From the NCBI RefSeq assembly GCF_014641075.1, contig NZ_BMHP01000003.1, positions 1,240,001 to 1,304,000 on the forward strand: a stretch of 64,000 bases of DNA, read 5' to 3'. Source of the DNA: Paenibacillus nasutitermitis. Its GTDB lineage: Bacteria; Bacillota; Bacilli; Paenibacillales; Paenibacillaceae. Positions 9,416 through 18,099 of this stretch are shown here, one piece after another (the stretch's first letter is position 1; each line of letters begins with the position of its first letter). Both the position numbers and the translations under genes were made by a program. The notes under the pieces are model-generated. The model did not search any database, had not been told where the DNA came from, and saw only the letters and a list, made by a program, of their open reading frames with translations.

Positions 9416-11095
9416 TTAGGCCCTGGCGCCGGTACCGGGAAGATTCCCGGCATGAAAGTCCCGGTATTGCTGCGGACTCATCCCCAGCGACTTGCGGAAT
9501 ATTTTCGTAAAATACGGCGGGTAATCGTATCCGGACATTTTGGAAATCTCATATATCTTGTATTCCGATTCGCGCAGCAGCTCCGCCGCCTTGCCAAGCC
9601 GCGTCTCCTGAATATATGCGTTCAGATTGATCCCGGTTACCTTCTTGAACAGCCGGGACAGATATGAGGGATTCAGCCGGCTCACCTCCGCCAGCCGAAC
9701 GAGCGACAGGTCCTGCTCCAGATGGTCCCGTACATACGACTGCAGGGACAGGATGACAGAATTGACCCGGTTATCCTGTTCGTTCCGCCTCCATTCAAAC
9801 AACAATTCCGCAATCCTGCTGAAAACCTCTCCTGCACGGTCGGGAGCTAAAGCCGGATTGTACGCAATGCGCAAATCCGGCTCTTGAAGCGCATGCAGCT
9901 GTTCCTCCATTTTCCACCCATGCACATGGGCAAACAGCATGAGCGACAGCGGATAATAGATGCCAAGAGCGGCCTGCGGCAGGTCGGCTGCGATTGCACG
10001 CTCCGCACTGTGCCGCATTTCCTCCAGCAGATCGGAAAACTCGCGCTTCTGCCCCGTCTCCAGATAACTGCCCAGCAAATCGAGTTTTTTCACTTGCAGC
10101 AGCGCCGCATCATGCGCCTGAGCCTTCGGCATCGGGGAGGACCCGTTGGTGTACCCGGCTATGCTCCCCTTGCCGCCAACCGCGGGCAAGCTGAAGATCT
10201 CCTTTCTTAGCGCTGCCAGCCTGTCAGCGGCTTCATCCCAGGCTACGCGCCTGTCATCAAGCAGAAAGTGGACGGACATGCCGGTCATTTCCTCGCACAT
10301 CTCAAGTACAAGCTCCAAATTGCCCTTCAACTGGTAGCTCTCGCTGTCCCCATTCATGTCTTCCTCCAGGGATGCAGCCCGCTGGAGCAGCCATACCAGC
10401 GTACCGTCCTCCCCTATCAAAAAAGCCTTCTCGTATTTGACCCCGATATAGCGATTGATTGCGAGATTAACGCGGAACGCATTCTCGTCGCGGTTATCCC
10501 CGTCAGCCGCTTCGCCTGAATATTCCAGACGGGCCAGCATCAAGCGGACATCCCGTTCCGCCTGCAGGGGGAAATTCAGCTGTCTGAAACGCCTGCTGCG
10601 CCGCTCGGCCGGCAGCCGCTCGCCTCTCAGGAGCCCATACAGCATATCTTTCTGCAGCACCGGCAGAGCGAGCTGCATTTGACGGTTGGCTGTCTCGATT
10701 AAATCGGCCGTCTGGCGCGCCTCTTCAATTTCGGAAATTGCCGCCCGGACAAGTTCCAGAATGGCATCATGTCCTTCCGTCTTCAGCAAGTAGCGCACGC
10801 CGTCATGGCGTATCGCTTCATAGACGTATTCGAAGGCATTATACCCTGTGAGCAAAATCACCTTGCAATGCGGCCACCGTTCCTTGATCAGGGTCAGCAG
10901 CTGCAGTCCGGACATGCCGGGCATTTGAATATCCGTAATGACGATGTCCATTTTCGTTCGCTGCAGCCAGTCTATCGCCTCATCTGCGGAATACGCCTTA
11001 TATACGTCAAGCTCAAGCCCTGAACCCAGCATCATGAATTCGTATAACCCGCTGACGATAAAAGGTTCATCATCCACGATCAGCATTCGTTTCAC
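9416..11095 (-). CDS. YesN-type response regulator (REC + AraC HTH)
   Basis: This 559-residue transcription factor carries an N-terminal receiver domain (LIVDDEP; phospho-acceptor Asp55 in VITDIQMPG; conserved Lys in LLKTEG). A long middle region follows, then a C-terminal AraC-type double helix-turn-helix (about 450-545, NPSYLSRLFKKVTG and YPPYFTKIFRKSLGMSPQQYR). The start is a GTG with AAAGGAGG nine bases upstream. It lies 27 bases downstream of the YesM-type kinase gene and is clearly its partner. By analogy with YesM/YesN and similar pairs it should activate the sugar operon(s) around it when an extracellular sugar is sensed. Confidence 0.93.
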   Translation of the reverse strand: MKRMLIVDDEPFIVSGLYEFMMLGSGLELDVYKAYSADEAIDWLQRTKMDIVITDIQMPGMSGLQLLTLIKERWPHCKVILLTGYNAFEYVYEAIRHDGVRYLLKTEGHDAILELVRAAISEIEEARQTADLIETANRQMQLALPVLQKDMLYGLLRGERLPAERRSRRFRQLNFPLQAERDVRLMLARLEYSGEAADGDNRDENAFRVNLAINRYIGVKYEKAFLIGEDGTLVWLLQRAASLEEDMNGDSESYQLKGNLELVLEMCEEMTGMSVHFLLDDRRVAWDEAADRLAALRKEIFSLPAVGGKGSIAGYTNGSSPMPKAQAHDAALLQVKKLDLLGSYLETGQKREFSDLLEEMRHSAERAIAADLPQAALGIYYPLSLMLFAHVHGWKMEEQLHALQEPDLRIAYNPALAPDRAGEVFSRIAELLFEWRRNEQDNRVNSVILSLQSYVRDHLEQDLSLVRLAEVSRLNPSYLSRLFKKVTGINLNAYIQETRLGKAAELLRESEYKIYEISKMSGYDYPPYFTKIFRKSLGMSPQQYRDFHAGNLPGTGARA

Positions 11096-11122
11096 GCTCT
11101 GAATCCTCCTTTCCGCTTTGGA

Positions 11123-12859
11123 TTATGCGATGACAATGCGTACCTGCAGCCCGCCTTCCGCACCATGCCGGAATACCAGACCGCTTCCGTCGCCAAACTT
11201 TAAGCGCAATCTGCGGTTAATGTTCACGATCGCGGTCGTTTCGGAAGAAGATGCTCCCGGCAGCATTTTCTCGTTCAATTGCACGATAACGGAATCAGGC
11301 AAGAGCGGCCCGTTATCCTCCACGACGATTTCAAGCCCGGCCGCCGAAACATCGAACGCGACCGTCAGCAGTCCGTCAGCCTTCTTGTCGGCCAATCCGT
11401 GCTCGAATACATTCTCAAGTATCGGCTGCAAAATAAGCCGCGGGACAAGTGTATCCGAGCAGCTTGCAGGCAGCTCCCCGAAATCGACGGCAAGGCGGTT
11501 CCAGAAACGCAGGCTCTGAATCTCGCAATACGTCCGCGCATGCTCCACCTCCATCTTAAGGGGTACGTCGTCCGCCGCATTGCGGGTAATAAACTGAAAG
11601 TAGGTACCCAGTTGACGGGTAAATTGCTTCACGTTATCGTAATCCTCGCTCATCGCCATGTTATAGAGAACAAAATAGGTATTATATAAAAAGTGCGGAT
11701 TAATCTGCGATTGCAGCTGCTTGAGCTCGGCTTGCTGGGTCAAAATTTGCTGCTTGTATACCTGGTCGATCAATTGATTCAGATTGCGCACCATGCCGTT
11801 GAACCGTGTGAACACGAAACCATATTCGTCTTCGCTCCGATGGGTGATCTCCACGTTCAGATTTCCCTTCTCCATCTGCCTGAGCGCGCGAATAAGCTTG
11901 AGCATCGGCTGCTGGACGAACTTGAACGCAGACAGCATATAGACAAATACGATCAAGACGGCCGCCATGGAGTAAACCAGAAACAGCCCCTTGAAGCGGT
12001 CCGCTTTTTCCGTGAGCGCTTCCTGATGCACGTAAACGGCCAGCGTCGCGCCGAGATAAGAGGACGTTTCATAAACGGCGAAGTAGTTCTGGCCGTCCTG
12101 TGCAAACGTCAGACTCCCGCTTCCGGACAAGTCGGGGAGAGCTTGCAGCGCAGCGCCGAGCGCGGCGGCAAGCTGTTCGTCCGCCCCGGGCAATCCGACC
12201 AGGCTCCGGTCTGGCAGCAGCAGCGCCGTCCCTCCACCGGGGCGTGTATCCAACTGCCCCAGCGAGGCGCGGATCCGGTCGATGGACAACGTAGCCGTCA
12301 GCAGATGGACTTTCTTCTCCATGCGGTAGCGCATATCCAGCGGCAGTAAAGCGCGCAAATAAAAGTCGCCGCGGTACTGCAGCAGCTGCGATTTGGAATT
12401 GGTCGACGCGCGATTGAAAAAAGCCAACGCATCCGGGTCGACATTCCCCACCCCCTCATTGGACGTGACGAACATTTCAGCAGAAGGGATGTACGCGGTT
12501 ACATCTTTGACATATAAATTGCTGTTCTTCAGCACTAACAGACGCTGCTGCAGGTTGTTGATGGAGCGGTAGATTTCGTAATCCGACATTTTGGTTACCG
12601 TGTCAGCCAGATCGGTGAGGTTGCTATCGTACAGAGTGTTGTACAGCAGCGAATTAATGCGCTGAACCTCGGTGTTGAGGTTGCTGGTGAAAAAAGCCAC
12701 CTGCGATTTCATCGTCCGCTCCAGTTCCTCCTTAACGCTGCCGATCCCCCAGTTATAAATTAAAAACGCGACCAGGTAGAGAGGAGATACAATGAGCAGA
12801 AAGGTAAGCATAAGCCGTGTGAAAATCGACTTTCGCCAAAAGATGAGAGCGCTCTCCAA
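11123..12859 (-). CDS. YesM-type sensor histidine kinase
   Basis: A membrane kinase with one N-terminal membrane helix, an extracellular Cache-like sensor of about 260 residues, a second helix, a HAMP domain, a His_kinase domain with the phospho-acceptor in QINPHFLYNT, and a C-terminal HATPase (LQPILENVFEHGL, VEDNGP). The frame is open to a TTG at 12985, but that start has no ribosome site and would add 42 residues of unusual composition. The TTG at 12859 has AAAAGGGG eight bases upstream and gives the usual short cytosolic N terminus, so it is chosen here (578 residues). Its placement inside the glycoside hydrolase operon suggests that it senses the same glycan. Confidence 0.9.
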   Translation of the reverse strand: MESALIFWRKSIFTRLMLTFLLIVSPLYLVAFLIYNWGIGSVKEELERTMKSQVAFFTSNLNTEVQRINSLLYNTLYDSNLTDLADTVTKMSDYEIYRSINNLQQRLLVLKNSNLYVKDVTAYIPSAEMFVTSNEGVGNVDPDALAFFNRASTNSKSQLLQYRGDFYLRALLPLDMRYRMEKKVHLLTATLSIDRIRASLGQLDTRPGGGTALLLPDRSLVGLPGADEQLAAALGAALQALPDLSGSGSLTFAQDGQNYFAVYETSSYLGATLAVYVHQEALTEKADRFKGLFLVYSMAAVLIVFVYMLSAFKFVQQPMLKLIRALRQMEKGNLNVEITHRSEDEYGFVFTRFNGMVRNLNQLIDQVYKQQILTQQAELKQLQSQINPHFLYNTYFVLYNMAMSEDYDNVKQFTRQLGTYFQFITRNAADDVPLKMEVEHARTYCEIQSLRFWNRLAVDFGELPASCSDTLVPRLILQPILENVFEHGLADKKADGLLTVAFDVSAAGLEIVVEDNGPLLPDSVIVQLNEKMLPGASSSETTAIVNINRRLRLKFGDGSGLVFRHGAEGGLQVRIVIA

Positions 12860-13062
12860 AATGTTGTCCCCTTTTGTTCCGACTAAAGTTGCCGGCGCCT
12901 GCCGGTACCCGTACATTATAACAAAAGCGTCTCCTGAATTCGCATATCCTTTGTGGAACGTTATACGCCTGGTTCTCCGGTGCAATCAACCGGAATGCGC
13001 AAAAGGAACGGTCGAACCCTCCTTATTGGAAGGTTCGGCGTTCCCCTTTCAGCGGGCTGCTG

Positions 13063-15498
13063 CTAGCTCCTTTCCATGAATGCTGCGTCGATGACTCCCT
13101 CCGCCGCCTCAATGAATGGAACGCCCTCCTTGCGGCCTACTATGCCGAAGCCTGTGGCAGTCGCGATGAAACAGCGGAAATTGTCCGGCGCATCATGCCG
13201 CATATGCAGCTTTCGTTCGACGGCGTCATAGCGGATGCCATAATAGGCGCCGATCAGGGCATAAGAGGCCATCGCCCGGCCGTACCAGAGGCCGCACTCG
13301 TATTCCGCAAACGGGTTGCGAACGCGTCCGTCATACCGGCTGCGGCAAGCGCGCACGATCTCCAGCGCTTCATCGCGGTGGCCCGCGAGCATCAAGTGCG
13401 AAGCGACCTGATATTCGATGCCGGTCCACGTCTCATGACTGTATTGCAGCGGCAGCAGGGGTTCCCCGCCGCGGGGCCAGGTGCAGAGCAGCAAGCCGCC
13501 TTCGCGGCCGAGCGCAAAACCGGGACGCTGCGGATTGGCGTGCCCGGACAAATCCGCCTTGAAATTGTATTTGTATACGCTGAGCAGATGGCTCTTCACT
13601 TGTGCCGGATCGAGAATGTCCCCCAGCCCGCATACCGCGGCAAGCCACGCCCCAAGCAGACCGTCCGCGAGACAGCCCCGGCCGTATTGATATTTGGGAC
13701 CTTCCCGCTTGAAAATTTCGTATGCTTCCTCGGAATACTGAACGTTTCCCGCATCCATGCCAAGCGTCGGGAGCTCCGCCCGCAAACCTTCCCACGTCGT
13801 ACGCTGCTCGTAGTATTCGCCGTTGAATAACTCGCACTCCATGTACGCCTTGCCCTTCGCATAGAGATCCGCATAGACCGAGCCGTCTTCTCCGAGCGCC
13901 ACGCTCATGAGACTGGCAGCCTTCAAGGCTCCGATGTAGATGGAAGAGCACATCGGGTCCGGCCCCCAAAACTCGATATCATACGTATTGTGATGCGGCT
14001 CCACCAGAACGCCAAGCCGGTCCGGGTCCCAGGTATCCATACAATAATGAAGACTTTTCTTCAACGGTTCCCATCGTGAGCGCAGCCACTCCAGATCGCC
14101 CGCGATCCGCCATTCGCGGTACACCTTCATGATGCCGCCAAGCTGTCCGTCTGCCGCCGCATAATAGTCATGCACGGCAGGGACGATCGGCAGCGGAAGC
14201 CGGAATGCCTGATGACCGGTCTCGTCCAGCCCCTCCGCAAGCTCGCTTTCCCGCATTCCGCGCTCCAGGTCGGAGAACAAATGCGGCAGTCCCTGCGCAT
14301 AATTCCAGACATGCGTACATGTACCATAGCAGCTCCCCTCCGTATCGAAGGAGCCTTCCCATGCCCACAGCTTGCCGTCCGGCTGCCGCATCACTGTCGG
14401 CGACTTCAGGATAGTCAGATTAGCCGATACGGCCTCAAGTATTTCATCCGGAACGTCGGATCGGTAGAAGGTGTCAGTGAAGACTGCCGTCCGGCTGCGG
14501 AGCACGTCATAGCTCTCGCGCCAATAGGCCTCTACTTCACCGATTTCGGCGAACTTGCCGGCATACCACGGCCGATGCGTCATATCTCCGAAGCCTTCCA
14601 CTTCCGGGCTTGCGGCGCCGTGCCTTTGATCCGTGACCGGGACATGCCAGCATAGCCGAAGGCAAATCCGCTTCTCTTCACCCGGTTGCAATTGCAGCGG
14701 TACGTACAGGCTCCCGCCAGGCCCCGTCCTGCCGCCGCTTGCTTCAGGTTCGGAATACGGAAGACTGCCTCCCTTTTCAATGGTCTTCCACAGCATCGTC
14801 AATGCATCGAACCAGATCGGTCCTTGGAACCATTTCGTATGAACGGTTGTGCCAGGCCGGTCGGTAACAGCGCTGAAGGCGCCCCCGCTCCAAGGCTGGT
14901 CCTCGACTGGGGACTGCGAGAGGACGAACCCACCCTCCGTTTGTCTGACCCCGGCCCCGCCCGATCCCAGTGACATAAAATTGTACGCATGGAACGCGTA
15001 CACAAGATCGACCTGCTGCTCCGACTCATTCCTGAACGTGTATTCCAATCCCGCCACCGGAAGGCTCGAATGGTCGGTATCGGACGGAATGAACGGGCTC
15101 CAGCCTGTCAGGCTCACGCTGACTGGAAGAGTCTCATCCTTTAATTGAATGTCTCCAAACGGAAACCGCGATGTGAAGGAGCATTCCTTCATCCTGGGCA
15201 GGCCGTAATGACGGCCATTTTGCCCGCCGGCAGCTCCGCCGTTAGGCCCGCTTCTGGTGTCAAACACTTTCCAGGAGGGTACGGGCCCTTCCAATATTCT
15301 GGCTTCCGGGTTCTCGCCAAGCACCGTCATGGTGGAGAACAACAAGGGCAGGTGCTGCAATTCCGGCTTGCCCCGCAAGGATACATGAGACAACGCTCCC
15401 GTCCCTTCCAGACCGATCATGCCCGCCCCGATTCCCCCCAATGGGTAGACAATCCGATCCTGTCGGCCATCCGTGTATACGCCGTTAAATGTTTTCAT
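13063..15498 (-). CDS. GH116-family beta-glycosidase (GBA2-like)
   Basis: This 811-residue enzyme has no signal peptide. The N-terminal beta-sandwich opens with YPLGGIGAGMIGLEGTG, as in GBA2-type glucosylceramidase N domains, and residues from about 370 form the (alpha/alpha)6 catalytic domain. Family-typical blocks are VEPHHNTYDIEFWGPDPMC and GRGCLADGLLGAW; the Asp in LAD is the likely acid/base, and the nucleophile Glu lies near the HHNTYD block. Known GH116 activities are beta-glucosidase, beta-xylosidase and N-acetylglucosaminidase. The ATG has GGAG eight bases upstream. It sits between the secreted DUF5060 protein and the YesM-type kinase, so it probably cleaves imported oligosaccharides in the cytosol. 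Confidence 0.88.
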   Translation of the reverse strand: MKTFNGVYTDGRQDRIVYPLGGIGAGMIGLEGTGALSHVSLRGKPELQHLPLLFSTMTVLGENPEARILEGPVPSWKVFDTRSGPNGGAAGGQNGRHYGLPRMKECSFTSRFPFGDIQLKDETLPVSVSLTGWSPFIPSDTDHSSLPVAGLEYTFRNESEQQVDLVYAFHAYNFMSLGSGGAGVRQTEGGFVLSQSPVEDQPWSGGAFSAVTDRPGTTVHTKWFQGPIWFDALTMLWKTIEKGGSLPYSEPEASGGRTGPGGSLYVPLQLQPGEEKRICLRLCWHVPVTDQRHGAASPEVEGFGDMTHRPWYAGKFAEIGEVEAYWRESYDVLRSRTAVFTDTFYRSDVPDEILEAVSANLTILKSPTVMRQPDGKLWAWEGSFDTEGSCYGTCTHVWNYAQGLPHLFSDLERGMRESELAEGLDETGHQAFRLPLPIVPAVHDYYAAADGQLGGIMKVYREWRIAGDLEWLRSRWEPLKKSLHYCMDTWDPDRLGVLVEPHHNTYDIEFWGPDPMCSSIYIGALKAASLMSVALGEDGSVYADLYAKGKAYMECELFNGEYYEQRTTWEGLRAELPTLGMDAGNVQYSEEAYEIFKREGPKYQYGRGCLADGLLGAWLAAVCGLGDILDPAQVKSHLLSVYKYNFKADLSGHANPQRPGFALGREGGLLLCTWPRGGEPLLPLQYSHETWTGIEYQVASHLMLAGHRDEALEIVRACRSRYDGRVRNPFAEYECGLWYGRAMASYALIGAYYGIRYDAVERKLHMRHDAPDNFRCFIATATGFGIVGRKEGVPFIEAAEGVIDAAFMERS

Positions 15499-15661
15499 AG
15501 CTTCTTCTCCATTTTGCCTTTAAGGCTCCAAGTTATAGTAAAGACTGAAAATACCAACCGGCAGCGCGTTTTCATTAGAAGAGCATTCGCTGACCCGTTT
15601 ATCGTATTCCAAACAACGCGTACGATCAGCAGACTTTATCTTCATCAACTTCGCGCCAGCC

Positions 15662-15728
15662 AGCACGTTACTGTAAGTGCCTTACAGTAGTGCATTACAA
15701 TAAGCACGTTATGGTTAGCGCATTACAG
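15662..15728. repeat. Cluster of imperfect 12-16-base repeats
   Basis: Directly after the stop of the DUF5060 gene, about five copies of a degenerate unit (TGTAATGCGCTAAC, TAACGTGCTTAT, TGTAATGCACTAC, TGTAAGGCACTTA, TAACGTGCTGG on the minus strand) fill 67 bases. Several copies pair with each other, so short hairpins are possible. No function is evident. Confidence 0.45.
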
Positions 15729-18068
15729 TTACCGCGTTACGGTGACCTTGATGGTCCGGCTCGTCGTCCCTCCGGCCTCGTTCGCCAGCTCGCACCGGTA
15801 TTCATAGACGCCAGGCTTTCTTCCGGCAACCGCAGTAACGGCCGATTGCGCATTGGGCGTGCGGACGGTTAGCGTTTGCGTATCAATAAGTACACCGTTC
15901 TCGTACAAGCGGTAAGTTGTGCCGCTTGTGCCCCACCACATATTCATGCTCACCTGGAAATTGCCGCCGCCATCCCAATTGTTGTGAGACAGTACAGGCT
16001 GGGAAGGCGTCGCCTGCGTAACGGGCACCTCAAGAACCTGGCTTCTCGTCGTACCGTGCATATTGGTCAATTCGGCATAATAACGATAATTGCCATTGCT
16101 TTTGCCGCTAATCACCGTCGAGACCGTCTGAGCCTGCGGCGAACGGGCAGTCAGCACCTGCGTATCGATGAGCGTATCATTCTCATAAAGCTTATAGACC
16201 GTGCCGTTATTCCCCCACCACATATTCATGGTGACCTTGTAGGAACCGTCCTTGATTCCCGTGTCGTGCCCGTTGTCATCCGACAGCACCGGCGTTCCCG
16301 GCGCTCCGGCCGCTGCGGAATCTTCCCCTGCGGTTTTCCGGACCAGCAGCACCCAATCCTCCAGCGATGGCGGCGCCGGAACAGGAACCGTTCCGCTTGC
16401 GTCCGCCTGCATAACGGGCAAGTCGGTATAGACGCCGCTCTGCGGGTTGAACCATTGCCGGCTGTAAGCGGCCCCGGGAACAAGATGCTGGAGCATGCCC
16501 GTATACATGGCCGTTCGCTTGGGCAGATAAGCGACAACTAGCGACCGGTCAGCGTTTGATTTGTGGCCGGGCTTGTAAGCATCCGTGCCGGTCGGAGCGC
16601 CCGTCCATGCGATTGCGTCCGGTTTAGGCTCCAGCGCAAACCAATCCAGCGCCGTCATGAATTGCTTCATATAGGACAGCTGCTTGTCGGTAACCGCAAA
16701 ATCGAGCGCCTCGTTCCAAGCGTATTCCGTCCCCGAATAAATGCAATTCGGATGCGTGTCGGTATTCGTCCAGCAAGGATACCAGATGCCCTGGGCGCTG
16801 GTTGCAAATCCTGCGCTGCCGCCCATTTGGGACTGCCAAGCCGCATGCCGCGTATACCAGTCCGGATTGTCGCCGATCTTCTCGAAGTTTGCTTCCGTCT
16901 CGATGATAGGTTTGGATGCTCTGTTGTACAGGTTGGCCCAGGCATCCGCATTAACGGGAGCACCGTGGCCGATCTCGTTATTAATGTAACGGAACCAGCT
17001 TTCAGTGAAGAAGGGATACGTGCCCCCATACGGGCTGCCGGTCCAAAAATCCATATTGCTGTCCAGCCGCTCGTAAGGGTCTAGCTGATGCAAGTACGAT
17101 CCGACTTCCTGAAATATGGTTTTGGCCGCAACGTTGCCGCTGTATTCACCTGTCCATAATACCTCGGTGCCGGAGAGCCAATTGACCGGATAAGCCCCGT
17201 AACGGGCTAATATATATCTCGTGATCCGCTTGTCGTCGTCCAACTTTGCGATATCGTAATACCCGCTGCTGAAGCCGGGATTATTGAAGGACACGATCAG
17301 GCCGCTTTGGGCAAGATAATCCATTTTGCGGTCACCGTCACGCCAGTAATCCAGATTCATGTCGGTGAAATAATCATCTTTCCACGGACAGGCTTCTCCG
17401 GAGAAACACCATCCCGCAGGAATTTGCGCAAACGGCGAGGTCTGTATGACGTTATAACCGTTAGCCACATTCCGGTCGGTTATGCCCTTGAACTGTGAGT
17501 CGAATCTCGCATCGTTCGACTCGTCATAACGCTCGCCCTTGAATATTCCCCAGCGGGTATAGCCAAGCCAATAGAAAGGCGTTCCGTCCGAATAGGTGAT
17601 ATAGCGGCCATTGGCGCTCGGCTTAAGCGCCCAACCGCGCTTGTAGCTTTCCAGCGTCCCGCTGTAGGCCGTTACCGTGATACTTCCCGTCTGTCCGTGA
17701 AGACCCGTATCGGCCGGATTCGTCGCGGACGTTGAATACGTCCATTCCCCAACCTGATTCGGGGCAAAACGGATCTTCCACACCGAACCGCCGTCCCAGA
17801 AGCCGGGCATCGTCATCGTGGTCTGATCGGGCGCTGTAAAAGTCGCTTCGATATCCACATCCTTGTAGGGATTGGCGTACATTCCACCGGCCGTCAACGA
17901 AATTTCGACCATTTTCCATTCTTCCGTGGCAAGCTCCTCGGCATGACCTTCTTGAGCAAACCCCAGCATGGCCAATATCGCCAGGGAGAGCAGCAGGCCT
18001 GCGAGAACCCCTTTCCGCCCCATAGCCGGTATCCTTGCAAATAGTGAAGCCTTCCGATTTTCTGTCAT
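15729..18068 (-). CDS. Secreted DUF5060/DUF4038 glycosidase-like protein with two C-terminal Ig-like modules
   Basis: A 779-residue protein with a signal peptide (membrane stretch at about 20-38, cleavage near GHAEE). Residues 50-135 resemble DUF5060, a beta-sandwich often found before catalytic barrels. Residues 150-500 resemble the DUF4038/apiosidase-like TIM barrel (FYWLGYTRWGIF, LSGTEVLWTGEY). The C terminus has two near-identical modules (about 600-690 and 693-779), each with MNMWWG, TYKLYENDTLID or TYRLYENGVLID, and a closing Ser/Thr-Arg strand, as seen in Paenibacillus chitinases and cellulases. The start ATG has GGAG nine bases upstream. With the GH36, GH116 and importer genes it suggests extracellular attack on a branched polysaccharide. 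Activity is inferred from fold only. Confidence 0.8.
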   Translation of the reverse strand: MTENRKASLFARIPAMGRKGVLAGLLLSLAILAMLGFAQEGHAEELATEEWKMVEISLTAGGMYANPYKDVDIEATFTAPDQTTMTMPGFWDGGSVWKIRFAPNQVGEWTYSTSATNPADTGLHGQTGSITVTAYSGTLESYKRGWALKPSANGRYITYSDGTPFYWLGYTRWGIFKGERYDESNDARFDSQFKGITDRNVANGYNVIQTSPFAQIPAGWCFSGEACPWKDDYFTDMNLDYWRDGDRKMDYLAQSGLIVSFNNPGFSSGYYDIAKLDDDKRITRYILARYGAYPVNWLSGTEVLWTGEYSGNVAAKTIFQEVGSYLHQLDPYERLDSNMDFWTGSPYGGTYPFFTESWFRYINNEIGHGAPVNADAWANLYNRASKPIIETEANFEKIGDNPDWYTRHAAWQSQMGGSAGFATSAQGIWYPCWTNTDTHPNCIYSGTEYAWNEALDFAVTDKQLSYMKQFMTALDWFALEPKPDAIAWTGAPTGTDAYKPGHKSNADRSLVVAYLPKRTAMYTGMLQHLVPGAAYSRQWFNPQSGVYTDLPVMQADASGTVPVPAPPSLEDWVLLVRKTAGEDSAAAGAPGTPVLSDDNGHDTGIKDGSYKVTMNMWWGNNGTVYKLYENDTLIDTQVLTARSPQAQTVSTVISGKSNGNYRYYAELTNMHGTTRSQVLEVPVTQATPSQPVLSHNNWDGGGNFQVSMNMWWGTSGTTYRLYENGVLIDTQTLTVRTPNAQSAVTAVAGRKPGVYEYRCELANEAGGTTSRTIKVTVTR

Positions 18069-18099
18069 CTCAACTCACTCCTTCTGCAGTGTATTGTGA

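Noticed and set aside
12860..12985. 42-residue N-terminal extension of the YesM-type kinase
   Set aside because: No ribosome site precedes TTG 12985, whereas TTG 12859 has a good one and gives the family-typical N terminus.
15535..15600. cre-like TGAAAACGCGCTGC above the GH116 gene
   Set aside because: Only 11 of 14 positions fit and there is no promoter nearby; the gene is inside an operon.
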